Assembly: GCA_013399115.1 (NCBI GenBank) | Contig: VXAA01003162.1 | Location: 386,350-450,349 of the forward strand | Length of the DNA: 64,000 nt | Source: Anseranas semipalmata | Lineage: Eukaryota; Chordata; Aves; Anseriformes; Anseranatidae | Direction of reading: 5' to 3' | Shown: positions 36,124-49,020 of the stretch, piece after piece | Layout: each line of letters starts with the position of its first letter | Numbering within the stretch: the first letter of the stretch is position 1 | Notes under the pieces: model-generated | What the model saw: only the letters and a program-made list of their open reading frames with translations | Told to the model about the DNA's origin: nothing | Database searches by the model: none | Translations under genes and position numbers: made by a program

Positions 36124-38772
36124 CACAGAATTACCTGACTAATCTGTCCCTTCCTAGATAATATCATTTCATAAATATGACAGTCTGATGATTCACAGTG
36201 CTTTATGATCTATAAAATTGTGGTGCATTACTTTTGGCTACTAATTAACAGTCGTTTCTGTCATTGTCACATATAATGAAAGGGCTATTACAAGAGCATG
36301 ATCTGCGAGACTCTGGGATGCCTTGTTCTTCATAGCTTGCCAGGACTCTGTCATTTATCTAGACTCAAGCTTGGTTTGTTTCTGCAGTGATTTTTTTGGA
36401 AAGGTTACTGGATTATCAATAGTCACTTCAGATGTACAAGCCAAAGGGAAGGAAATGCATGGAAAACTAATGAAAAAGAGGTTTAAATTCCTCCATGAAT
36501 TTTGTTATGAACTGTAAAAGGGCACAGCACTCAAATCAAATTGATGTTTGACAATCCTGGGAGATGTGAATTTTCTTGTGGGAAGTAATGAGGGCTGATT
36601 TGTCAGAGCTTCAGCTACTAATGCCCAAACCAGAAATATCACTCTCTCTTTGGACTTGAGTGTTGTTTTTTGTTTTGTTTTGTTTTTCCATAGCCTTTGT
36701 GAGTTTTATTCATAGACCTTGGGGAGGGCTTAGAAGACAGACATGGGGAACAGTCCATCAAAGTTTAGCATATATATCAAACAAAAGAAATCCGAATGTT
36801 CCACGATATAGAAATGCAACAACGAACCCCAAATACCAATGTAGTGACAATGTGCAATATCCATACTGTAACAGTTAATAGTTTATTGTGCCTATGTCCT
36901 GGATTAGAAGTCTTTTAAATATTCATTAGGACTGACTTTCTTCTTTAGGTGTTTTTCTTTCTCTAAGGTGTTTTGAAGATTGAGCACTGTAATTTGGGAG
37001 AAGGTTTGCCTTTTTCAGATGTAGAGGTCCAATTCATGCTTCAAGCACAAGTTCAAAATTAACTAGGAACTGAATTATCTCTTGCAAATTTGTGAAATGC
37101 CTTTGCTAAAATGCCCCAGTACTTGTCCTTTCTGCTTCAATGTTTCCTTCACATTCTCTGAGAACTGATTTCTCCATTGCAGTCTTGTTTTCCATTTCCA
37201 ACTCACACACCCAAATTATCTGTGGACTTCAGCTTTCCCATTGCCCTGGCACTCTATCCTGTAAAATGCTCTTGCACAGCAGGTCATTGATCTTCTAGTC
37301 TGGTTTGAAGGTAGCTGAAATGTCAATATAGCTTCTAGCCATTTTTTCCTGATATTTATTCCAACGATGTATGAGTAACAATACTGAAAATGCATTCCCT
37401 AATCCCTCGGTAAGGATTAGGGGTCAGTAGCATGGGAATTCTTCCCCCAGATTGAAGGCATATCCTAAATTGTTCTGGCCCTCTGTATTGCCTGTGGTAT
37501 TTTCTAGACAGAATGAAGTTTATGCTATTAAAAATAATGGAATTACTCAGCTAACTATATCCCCGAAAGAATAAAAAGGCATGTATGCACATGCAATGCT
37601 ACAGTAAGTAGAACAACAATACTGTTTGAAAATGTCATATCATGCAATATAAAACAATCTTTGCAGTAACGATTGCAGTTTCTTGCACACATCTGTCCAT
37701 GCTGGCAGCAGCAGCCACTGCTAAATGATAACATCCTTCATCTGAGGCCAAATCTCTTCTGTGAAATACAGATGCTAAGACTAAGAATATGCATCAGAGG
37801 GAGAGAGTTGATCTGCTTCCTTAGTTTTAAGTAAATGAAGTGCTTTAATTGCAGTAAGATATTGCATAGCCAGAACCAGAGAACAGGAGTGCTGTTTCAG
37901 ACGTGATGGTGCTGTTTATTTTCCTGCCGCTGCTCAGGAGGCAGGCAGTAGCATCAGCAAAAGGCCAATCTCTTTACTAAACTCAATTCCTAGCTGCTTT
38001 TGGTGTGATCTTGCTTTCTGTTTGGTGTGTATGGGTGTGGGGGCAGATGTGATTTGTTAGCGGACTTCTGGAAAAAAACTGAGACAGTGCCTGGGCAAGG
38101 GGCATATGGTCTGGGCATTGGACAGACTTAGCCCATGCCAGTGCTTGAGGGATCTGTAAATATTGGTGAACAACACAAGTGAGGGTGTGTGCCTGTTTCA
38201 CCAGCAAACTTCAGTCCTCATCAGCTGGACAAGAGGGAGAGGATCAGGCCATCTGTGTTTATGTGAGTGCAGCCTGTGTTTGAGGGTGCTGCTAATGGCA
38301 CTGCTGTCTGTAAGGTTGACTCCATGTGTCCGTGTGTGCATTGGCACCGCTGGAGTACAAACTCAGGCTTACTACTGGCTGCACCTGCAGGTGGGAGCAG
38401 CAGTGGTGGCATCTACTGGACTGGGATGGGAAGAGCCTCCTGGGTCTGCGTGGGCACTGACTGCAGTTCTGCTGCATGGGGCCCCCAGTCCCCTGGGGTG
38501 GGAACCCTCTGTGTCCCCTCTCTGTAACAAGTGGTACTAGTGATAGCAGGCAGAAGAAAGTTACACCCAAATCATAGGTCCTGATTCTTACAGCAACCAG
38601 CTTCTGATGTAATTAATGAAATTTGAGGACATGTGCAACTAGGGTGCTGTGACGTGAAATCTGTTATATTTGCAAACTCTTAGTAGCTAAAACTAAAGTG
38701 CTTCACAAATGAGGCATTAAAAGGTGCTATATTTTTAAACTTGCAAAGGCTTTCTAATACTGTGAGCGCTAA

Positions 38773-40572
<1,800 letters not shown>

Positions 40573-42363
40573 GGTATTTACAGCTGCATTCATGGAGTAC
40601 ACATTGAAGAAAAAAAGAAGTCTCCTGACTTTTCTTTGACCAATTCTCAAACCAACATGTTAAAACTACTACGAACAGCAAAAAATATGACCAATATCAA
40701 TCCTTCAAGAATTAACTCCCCGAAAAGAACATCTGATTTTATTCAGAGGGGTTCCTTAATAATGGACATGGTCATGGATAAGGGAAACTTGGTATTTTCT
40801 GATAACAGATCCTTTCAGACAAAGGACAACTTTTTTGGTGAAAATATGAGTGAACTGCAGACACTTCCTGGCAATCGACACAAAGACAATCTTAACAACT
40901 ATGTTTTCCAAGGTCAGCATCCTCTCACGTTGAATGAGTCCAATCCAAATACAGTAGAGGTTGCAGTAACAGCAGAAGCAAAAGCGAACTCCAGACCCAG
41001 GCAGCTTTGGAGGAAATCTGTTGAATCTTTACGTCAAGAATCTGTACGTCAGAGTCAAGGTTCCCAGAGGGAAAACGGGTCAGATGAAAACAGGCAGCTT
41101 TCAGTGAAAAGCCAAAGATACCTTCCTGAAGAGATTGCCCATTCAGATATATCAGAGACATCAAGCCGAGCTACTTGCCATGTGGAACCTGAAAACAACA
41201 ACAAGCACCATAAAACCAAGGACAATTTTAAAAAAAGAACAGTAGCATCAAAATACCCAAAAGACTGTAGTGAAGTGGAACTAACATATCTGAAAACCAA
41301 ACAGAGCTCTCCACGGGATAAAATCTACACAATTGATGCTGACAAGGAGCCAGGATTCTGCTTGGACACACCCCAGTACATCGAAAACATTGTCCTTCCA
41401 GAAACTATAGAATTTCCTGATGTTTATCAAGATCACAATGACAACTACAGGAAAGCAGAACATGCTAACAGGACTCCCTTACATAATGAAGATAGTCTTC
41501 CAAATAACGACCAGTATAAACTTTATGCAAAGCACTACACCTTAAAAGATAAAAATGCTTCTCTAGTTGACATGAATGATAGGTACAGACAGAATTCCAC
41601 CCACTGTAGGAGCTGTCTTTCCAATTTGCCCACTTACACGGGACATTATTCAGGCAGATCTCCCTATAAATGTGATTCATGCTTGCGGATGGGGAACCTC
41701 TATGACATTGAGGAAGATCAGATGCTGCAGGATACAACGAACTTATCACTTCCTGAAGAAATATATGAACACAGTTGGTCACAGAATAATGCTCTGCAAT
41801 ATCATAAAAAAAATAAGTTGAGGATTAGCAGGCAACATTCTTTTGATAATATCGCTGATAAGTCCAGAGAAATTGATATTGGAAGACCTGCTCGTAGTAT
41901 AAGCTTGAAAGAAAAAGAGAAGTTTCTACAAAGTAGTCCATATGCAAGCATGTTTAGTGTTCCCTCAAGCAAACTGTTGAGCAACAAAGCCTCACTTTTA
42001 ACTCATGCTCTAGAGGACAGTAAGCGGAGCAAGTCCCTGTATCCTATTCACTCAGAAGATAATCCCTTTCTGCACTCGTATCGTGATGACCAGCACTTAT
42101 CTCTTAGGCGAAATCCAGCTGATTTTTATAAATATTCATTACCATCCAAAGGAAGAAATGATAATTATTTAAGGTCATCCATAAAGTCTACAGCATCATA
42201 CTGTTCCAGGGATGGTCGGATCCATAATGACATGTACATTTCAGAGCATGTTTTGCCTTATGTTGCAAATAGGAATAGTGTGTACTCAACTCCAAGGGTT
42301 TTAAATTCCTGTAGCAATAGACGTGTGTATAAGAAAATGCCTAGCATTGAATCAGATGTTTAA
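40573..42363 (+). CDS. GRIN2A: GRIN2A terminal coding exon: GluN2A cytoplasmic tail
   Basis: The exon encodes 596 residues plus a TAA stop at 42361-42363; the human exon gives 599 (866-1464) by my count. It opens [16 protein letters not shown], which includes the palmitoylated Cys870. This intracellular tail scaffolds and traffics the receptor. Kept landmarks are the second palmitoylation cluster (HCRSC and KCDSC, human C1214, C1217, C1236 and C1239), the CDK5-type site RSPYK (S1232, codon 41659-41661), the RQHS kinase site (S1291), Tyr1325 and Tyr1387, and the terminal SIESDV ligand for PSD-95-family PDZ domains with Ser1459. Changed landmarks are the dileucine LL1319-1320, now Phe-Leu (41923-41928), and Tyr1292, now Phe (41842-41844). 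The first in-frame ATG lies well inside the exon, so the exon is defined by its acceptor and not by a start codon. I did not assess whether a shorter tail isoform is made by internal splicing. Confidence 0.97.
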   Translation, partial: GIYSCIHGVHIEEKKKSPDFSLTNSQTNMLKLLRTAKNMTNINPSRINSPKRTSDFIQRGSLIMDMVMDKGNLVFSDNRSFQTKDNFFGENMSELQTLPGNRHKDNLNNYVFQGQHPLTLNESNPNTVEVAVTAEAKANSRPRQLWRKSVESLRQESVRQSQGSQRENGSDENRQLSVKSQRYLPEEIAHSDISETSSRATCHVEPENNNKHHKTKDNFKKRTVASKYPKDCSEVELTYLKTKQSSPRDKIYTIDADKEPGFCLDTPQYIENIVLPETIEFPDVYQDHNDNYRKAEHANRTPLHNEDSLPNNDQYKLYAKHYTLKDKNASLVDMNDRYRQNSTHCRSCLSNLPTYTGHYSGRSPYKCDSCLRMGNLYDIEEDQMLQDTTNLSLPEEIYEHSWSQNNALQYHKKNKLRISRQHSFDNIADKSREIDIGRPARSISLKEKEKFLQSSPYASMFSVPSSKLLSNKASLLTHALEDSKRSKSLYPIHSEDNPFLHSYRDDQHLSLRRNPADFYKYSLPSKGRNDNYLRSSIKSTASYCSRDGRIHNDMYISEHVLPYVANRNSVYSTPRVLNSCSNRRVYKKMPSIESDV

Positions 42364-42554
42364 ATTTTCCATGAACACTTTATCTATAGGGAAAAATAGT
42401 TGCCACCATCTTAGAGGGAGAATATTTCCTTTAACAGTATCCTGCTATGGTAAATGATATGTAAACCTCTCCCTTTCTCAGTGTACTTTTGTACATGAAT
42501 AGGTAAACTAGTATGCTCTCAACCATCCTTTTAAAATATGTCTTGTTGAAAAGG

Positions 42555-42560
42555 AATAAA
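42555..42560 (+). terminator. GRIN2A: Proximal poly(A) signal AATAAA
   Basis: A canonical hexamer about 190 bases after the stop codon. Use of this site would give a short-3'UTR mRNA lacking nearly all the candidate regulatory elements. Usage is unknown. Confidence 0.4.
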
Positions 42561-42798
42561 AATAGCCATTTATGTATACTTTATATAAATGGCAAGCTGT
42601 ACTGAAATAGCCCCAATATATGTTGGCAACTATGCTGTTTTGTATCTAATTATTTTACTATTTTGGTTATTCTAATTTCTGTTGCTAAGTATCATTCAAT
42701 GTACTTTTGTCCTTAGAAATGTTTAATGATTTTCCAGTACTGGATAAGCAATATGGTATGCATGTACTATGACACAGACAAAAAGAATTAGGAATGCA

Positions 42799-42806
42799 TT
42801 TGCACA
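42799..42806 (+). promoter_or_regulatory. GRIN2A: Candidate miR-19 8-mer site
   Basis: TTTGCACA is a perfect 8-mer match to the miR-19 seed. It is the strongest of five TTTGCAC matches in this 3'UTR. Function is predicted only. Confidence 0.5.
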
Positions 42807-42887
42807 GTTACAAAAATAAGTCTCTGAAAGAGAACAGAGAGCTAGGCTTTCAAAAATATATTTTAGCTTCATAATCATTTTCAAAGC

Positions 42888-42891
42888 AAAA

Positions 42892-42922
<31 letters not shown>

Positions 42923-42923
42923 A
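42888..42923 (+). repeat. A-rich tract in the 3'UTR
   Basis: Thirty-four A residues interrupted by two G bases, 20 bp upstream of two overlapping AATAAA hexamers. Confidence 0.9.
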
Positions 42924-42943
42924 CCTCCAAGCCCCAGGACCTT

Positions 42944-42953
42944 AATAAATAAA
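42944..42953 (+). terminator. GRIN2A: Overlapping poly(A) signals (AATAAATAAA)
   Basis: Two AATAAA hexamers overlap at 42944-42949 and 42948-42953, followed by CACAGTGTGTTAG, which is mildly GU-rich. It is a candidate proximal cleavage site giving a 3'UTR of about 0.6 kb. Usage is unknown. Confidence 0.4.
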
Positions 42954-43303
42954 ACACAGTGTGTTAGCACAAAATTAGTATGTTCATTCTAGACTGACAG
43001 AAAATAAATGGAAAGACTGTAGGCCCAAACATGTGAACTGCTGTGTACCAAAAGGAAGCCCTGTAGATTTTGGTTAATGTTAATGTACAAATGCTTTTCT
43101 TATATTTCACATGCTCTTGCCATTACAAAATATGTTCACTGAAAAGTCTGCAGTCATCATGTCAAAAAATTCACAGCTGCCTCATCCAGAGTATATATTT
43201 TTGGCTATCAATATATGTCACTTATTGTGGAGCTGTGGACTTCATTAGTAACCTTGAGGCCTAATATGTATGTAAATTTGCATTTGCCCCTTACTGGTGA
43301 TTA

Positions 43304-43310
43304 CTCAGGG
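43304..43310 (+). promoter_or_regulatory. GRIN2A: Candidate miR-125 seed site
   Basis: CTCAGGG is a 7-mer match to the miR-125 seed, about 940 bases into the 3'UTR. Mammalian GRIN2A mRNA is a known miR-125b target with FMRP involvement. Whether this is the orthologous site cannot be told from the sequence alone. Confidence 0.45.
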
Positions 43311-44040
43311 CTGTATAGTATTTCTTTTATTTCTTCACTTCCCAAACCAAATCCCAACCCACCGTAGTTCTTTGTTCATAGCGTGTTAGTGACATCTAAT
43401 TAATCGTATGTTAATATTACTAACGCTGTTAATAGAGCGTATCACCAGCCATACATTGTGTTATCGGTGAGGAATGCAATACCATTTATTTTCATACACC
43501 ATGAAGGATTAACACCCTTTAAGGGACTAGTTCCTTCCAGAATATCATACATATTTGTTGAACATCAGACCATCTTTTAACCTCTCTAATCAAATCTGTC
43601 ATATAAATTGAATATGTGCACACACAGCTAAGGGACAGTATCGTCACTCACTGGTATGCAAAGATATTCATATAACAAGGATGCATTTTTATATGACTTT
43701 TATTTCTATTAAAGGTCAGTCAGGATCTTTCAGAAACAAAATGTGTGCTATGCACCCTTCCTTACCCCCCATAGCCATGTGGGAGTGTGGAAGGGAAGAA
43801 GGAAGTCTTTCATGAGTAGAGTGTACAGTTGTAAATTTTATTTAAACTGAAGAAGTAAATTGCTAATATATTTAAATACTGAAAGCATCAACAGGTGGTG
43901 CTCTGCCATTGTCCTGCTATTCTAAGAATTGCTCTAATTTATTTTTGTGTAGAGGAAGTTTAGATTATTCAAGTGTTATTCCTTACATTTCACTGAAGAT
44001 CAGTGAACAGGGAAACCATTACCACTGTGAATTGGAAAAA

Positions 44041-44048
44041 TGTAAATA
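44041..44048 (+). promoter_or_regulatory. GRIN2A: Pumilio-type element TGTAAATA
   Basis: Exact match to the PUF consensus TGTANATA in the 3'UTR. Other copies are at 47943-47950, 48151-48158, 51272-51279, 52543-52550 and 52598-52605. Confidence 0.5.
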
Positions 44049-45680
44049 TTACCCTAATTTTTCCCTAAACTAAGATTCTTTTCAATAGAATCCTACTTAC
44101 ATCAGCTGTAATAGTATATCTGCATGCCGGAGGTATGGTACGCAAGTTGTTTAGTTTGGAGTAGAACACTTTAGTGGAGAGCTGCAAATGGGAGGTAATA
44201 TAACTGCTGCATAGGGACAGACAAAATATGGCTTCTTGAATTTTGTTTACAATTCTTTTATTAAACAGGTTTGAGCTGACTTTAACTACCAAACAGTCCA
44301 CAATGAGTGTATTTACAAATGTATTTGTATGTTCACCATAATGGTGAAGGATGATATTTTTGAAGGAATGAAATGCACTGGGATTTGGGCTTTCCAAATC
44401 CCTTCCCAGCTTCCAAAAATCTCAGTATACCTTATTATATGTTCAGAAAGCATATCTATGGGCATCTGCACTCTGTCCAGAGCAAATATCTTTTGAGTAT
44501 TCCTTATTCAACATTTTGTTACGATTATTGGACCTGATTCGCATGATACGCTTTCTGGTGCCTCGCTGGCTCTAGCTTTTATAAACAGAAGATTCTTGAC
44601 TGCCCTTAGAGAGATTCCCATCTCTTAGGAATAGTTGTATGAGCTAAGCAGGGCTAGGATGTTTATGGATGGGATGAACACTACTTTTCATTAACAAAAA
44701 CCCTCTCCCATGTGTATACACTGTTTGTCTTAGGTCTACAGGAAGGCAAATGCACTAAAAGCATAAGTATTGTTGTAACAAGTTTAATTAAAATATATGA
44801 GGCAAATTTTCATTTTCCATCCAAATTGTAATAGATTAAATAAAATCTTAAGTATTTTGAACCACCTGGTGTTTTTCAGCAGATAGCCTATTTGCTGATG
44901 TCACACCAAATACTACCATGCAAGTTGCTGAGAAGTTTACCAAGTGAATCATGAAACTCAGTCGTGGCTCATGTCTTTCACGTCATCTTAAAACACTCAA
45001 AATATTGACTGATCACTCCGAGTCTTTTGTAACATCATGTATCTGCAATGAGACACCCATACTTCCATATATAGACAAGCACTGTATGTAAAGTTCTGGG
45101 AAAGAAAAATTCCCATGTACAACATTTTCTAAATAAACTGTTAAGATCCAAATGTAAACACCCTAAACCCAGGTGGATCTATCCTTCTGTGAAATGTACA
45201 AGCAAATTAGCTAAAAAAGAAATATATTGCAGTGTTTGCTCTTTCTGATTTGAGCAGATTTCTGGTGACTGTAGAGATTTGTTATTAGCTACAAATGTGT
45301 AGTACAATCCCACACCAAACCCAATTAAAGAGACAGAGGGAAGACTTGATAATGTTGCACAGCAGTTGTTCACATGGGAATAAAAAATGCTGCCTTAAAA
45401 GAAAAAAAAAAAAAAACAGATACTGAAAGTAGAGGGATAAGAATCTGCATGCATTTGTGTTTTTGATTTTGGCATATAATATGACTGAGTAAATGGGGGA
45501 GAAAAGGCTAAAAGGTAGGGCTTTAGATGAGTAGCTGGTGTGGTTGCTGATGTATACACATAAAGAAGAAGCTGAGAAGTTGAAGGAAAAACTTCAACAG
45601 TAGAGCCACAAGCCACAGCTTGTGAGGCTCAGCTGTAGGACGTGTGGAATTCTGAATATTGCCTGAGCTTTGTTGATATA

Positions 45681-45687
45681 TTTGCAC
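45681..45687 (+). promoter_or_regulatory. GRIN2A: Candidate miR-19 7-mer site
   Basis: TTTGCAC in the 3'UTR; the second of five miR-19 seed matches. Confidence 0.4.
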
Positions 45688-46504
45688 TGACTTTCAATTA
45701 AACTGAGATCAAGACTTTCTGTATTTCCCTCTCTCTCACTCTAGCTGCTGCTATTCTTGAAGAGGAGAAAAGAATCTTCCTGCATAAGTGGCCATCCTTT
45801 CTGTACCTTTCTGGATGGTGCTGGTGACTTGTTACATTTTCCTGATTACAGCTCTAGCAGATTGTTGGTCTTTCCTATCACCAAGATTTCCCGTGACTCC
45901 AGCTGGAACTGAATCAGGCTGTAAATGATATGGGCCATTCTTGGTAGCATGTCCCGTAGTGTTACACTGCTCCTGGACGACAACTTTTATGGAGGCAGGA
46001 TATTGAATTGCTGAGGAATGGAGTAGGTATATGGAGGTAAAAACAGCTATATAGACATGCCTGCCTCTTGCTTTTTTCCTCTTTTAAAGACATTGTAGAA
46101 TTTCTCCATGTTTTTGTCTTTCCCTTTTCACCACAGTAAAGTTTCCTTTTCCTTTCAAATGGATTTTGTGTTCTGCTTGTGTTTCATAGAGCAGTGTAGC
46201 CACCCACTAACTTAAAAGCATGGAAATAAAATACTTTAATATGTAAGATAAAATTAAGGAAAATTAAGAGTTCTTTGTATTTCTGGAAATTTTCATTTAA
46301 TGTTTTGGCGGCTTTTGCTCAGAATTCATTATTCTGCTATTTAAGAAGCTTGGTTAGGAAAAAGAGTGCTGTGGACAAACTGAAACCAAATCACCACCAG
46401 CTCACCATGTTTTGGCAGCATCTCATGAACACATCTCTCTATGATCTTTCAGGAACACTTCTGAGGTAAATTAAGGCTTACAATAAAGCTAAGGGAAATC
46501 AGGC

Positions 46505-46528
46505 ATATATATATATATATTTTTTTTC
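46505..46528. repeat. (TA)n plus poly-T
   Basis: About eight TA units followed by a T run, in the 3'UTR. Confidence 0.85.
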
Positions 46529-47942
46529 CTGGTGAAAATAAATCTTTTTTTACATAGTTCCAAAGGTAGCAAAAGCTAGAGCTGTGTAGCTTTGAGTTTC
46601 TGTGCTGGAAGGCTAAGCTCTTTCTGTCGCCAGCTGGGGGAGAGAAGGAGAGAGAGACAGCTCCCTCCTGATGGCAGTTCAGAGCACTGAAGGCTTGGAA
46701 GCAGTTAAGCTGGTGATGTGTCCTGAAAGAATTTCTCTCTCTCTGTTGACTTTTTAGAAAGTTTAAGCTCCTAACTTAGACATTTCAATTAGGTGTGCTT
46801 AGTGAAGTAATGGTCTATTTATCCCCAGCCTCAGAATCTGCTAAGTTGAATCTGCAAGTGAGCACCAATTTAAAACTTGCAGGCCATATAGATTCCTGTG
46901 CTTATTCAAGTAGTTACTAAGGTTGCACCTGTCTGTTGTGGATTCTGCAGTACTTCTGACCTAGACAATATCATCATTTTCTTTATACCATGTGACTATC
47001 CAGCATGAAATAAGTGTTAGCATCTATTCCTTGTAGAATAACTTGCTATTTTTATATTTCTGCAGTGTAGCATATGCATCTTAGGGTATACTGTTGGGGA
47101 AGACTTTGGTACTATTCCTTCCCTTGCTGGGTTCACCAACATGGAACAGGAATTGTGATATGAATCTAAGGGTCTTAGAGTCAGGCTGGATTTAGGAAGA
47201 ATTCAAGAGGTGAATCTTTTTGTTATTTTACATTGCATTTAACATATGTTATACATGAAACATAGTGAAAACAGATCTTTTATGATAAGGTCCTCTCTTA
47301 GTTAATATAGAACAGCAACCATGGTGTGGCTTGGGTAGTTTTTGTTAAGTGTTAATCATCCCATCACGTGCTTCTTTCAAGATGGAGTGTCATATATTGC
47401 CTTGCTAAACTTTACCTTTCCCATCTCTAGCTCTATTTTTAGCTCAAAAGTCCATTTGAACTGTATAGGGCAATCCGTTTTGCAACATAAAAACAGTTTT
47501 CTGGTGATACGCTTAATTTGCTTGTTTTACTGATGTTAATTTCTTAATCTAAACTTCCTTCCTATTGAGAACAGAGCCTTCAAAGTATAACAGTGCTGAA
47601 GGAACATCTGAAAGAGCATAAAGGCCTTTCAAAGTATGGCTTTTATGATATAAGCCATTTCCCAGCTCAGTCTAGCCTGTATTATCTTATCTAAATGTAT
47701 TAGCAAAATGTTAGTAATTACTATCAGTAGGAGGGATCACAATTTAATCACAGCTGTGTATTTATTTGTGGACTTATATGCAAGTACAGAAAGTTATAAG
47801 ATACAATACAGAAAAGGCTCAACCTGCTCTGGCTGAAGTCACCTGCAAAGCTGTGGTTAAGTTACATGAGGGTAGCATCAAGACTGTCATGTCTCCTCCA
47901 TCGTCCAGATCATGCAGACTTCTCTGTCTGACGTGCACACAT

Positions 47943-47950
47943 TGTACATA
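47943..47950 (+). promoter_or_regulatory. GRIN2A: Pumilio-type element TGTACATA
   Basis: Exact match to TGTANATA in the 3'UTR. Confidence 0.45.
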
Positions 47951-48150
47951 GTGTAAAATTCTTGTTGATGCTTAGCTCTCATTGTGGAATTAATCCCATG
48001 TTCACGTGTTCACCTTCATTGCAGTGTAGCAGTGATGTTTGTGGGATGGAGAGGTGGTTGTTCATGTTCACTGGTGTCTGCTCCTCAATTAAATGGGAGC
48101 AGAAATGCTGCCTTGCTTCTCTCTGCTCTGCTGGGGGAGGGTTACTGCAC

Positions 48151-48158
48151 TGTAAATA
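48151..48158 (+). promoter_or_regulatory. GRIN2A: Pumilio-type element TGTAAATA
   Basis: Exact match to TGTANATA in the 3'UTR, about 200 bases after the previous one. Confidence 0.45.
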
Positions 48159-49013
48159 AGCTCCTCACTCAAATCAAGCTTTCAGATATATATATTTTTT
48201 TGCCCTGCTTCTCTGGACCTGTGTACAGAGTATGCTCTCTAAGACTATGTGCTCTTCCAATGTCCTGCAACTTTGGAAGTCAGGATTACAAGTGTGCATC
48301 ACCCTGCAATGCAGTGAAAATGCACTCTGTTGTTCTTGCAGGTTCAGGAGCTTTTTGATTACATCCTGCAGGATGTGTCTGCCGTGGTTTAAATTGTTTT
48401 TAAAATGAATGCCAGTCTAAACAGCTGTAAGAATCCACTGCTGATTATGTGATGGTCTCGTCATATCTATAATTTAAGAACCAGAAATAATATAAGTAAA
48501 ATTAAGTTACCTCTCTATTTACCAAGCTTTTGTTGTTTTGCATTTAAATGACACTTTTTACTCCTTTTGCTCAGTTCTTTACCTGTATGAAATTAGTAGA
48601 GAATATAACCATGCTGTAACGTTGTCATGCAATACCTTTATTAGTAGATAACCACACTAACTATAGTATTACCTATTTAAAAAAGAGATCGTTTTGACTC
48701 TCCGACTCTTCAAAAGTAGTGGTGATAAGCAGTTATACTACTAGATGTTTTGTCCCTTCCCTTTTGTATTAGTATTTGTTTTCACTGATATATTTCAAAA
48801 ATTATATTTCTATGTGCACGTTCTAAAACTGTGAAAATACATACCAATAAATATTATGATACTTATTCAGTGCACTGTAAAGTTCCAAATGAGATGATAC
48901 TTTGTTTGGGAATTGATGAAGTTTTTATCACTTCTCATACATGGTACTAAGCTTTACTGTCAGCAAATAGTAATATTTACAGTGACATGAAATTTTAATG
49001 GAGAATGTCTTGT

Positions 49014-49020
49014 TTTGCAC
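49014..49020 (+). promoter_or_regulatory. GRIN2A: Candidate miR-19 7-mer site
   Basis: TTTGCAC in the 3'UTR; the third of five miR-19 seed matches. Confidence 0.4.

Noticed and set aside
40636..40638. Apparent start codon of the long last-exon frame
   Set aside because: The triplet is TTG within SLTNSQ; homology and the acceptor at 40571-40572 show that coding continues from upstream.
40925..41987. Several minus-strand frames opposite the last coding exon
   Set aside because: They are shadows of the conserved GRIN2A tail in the sense frame.
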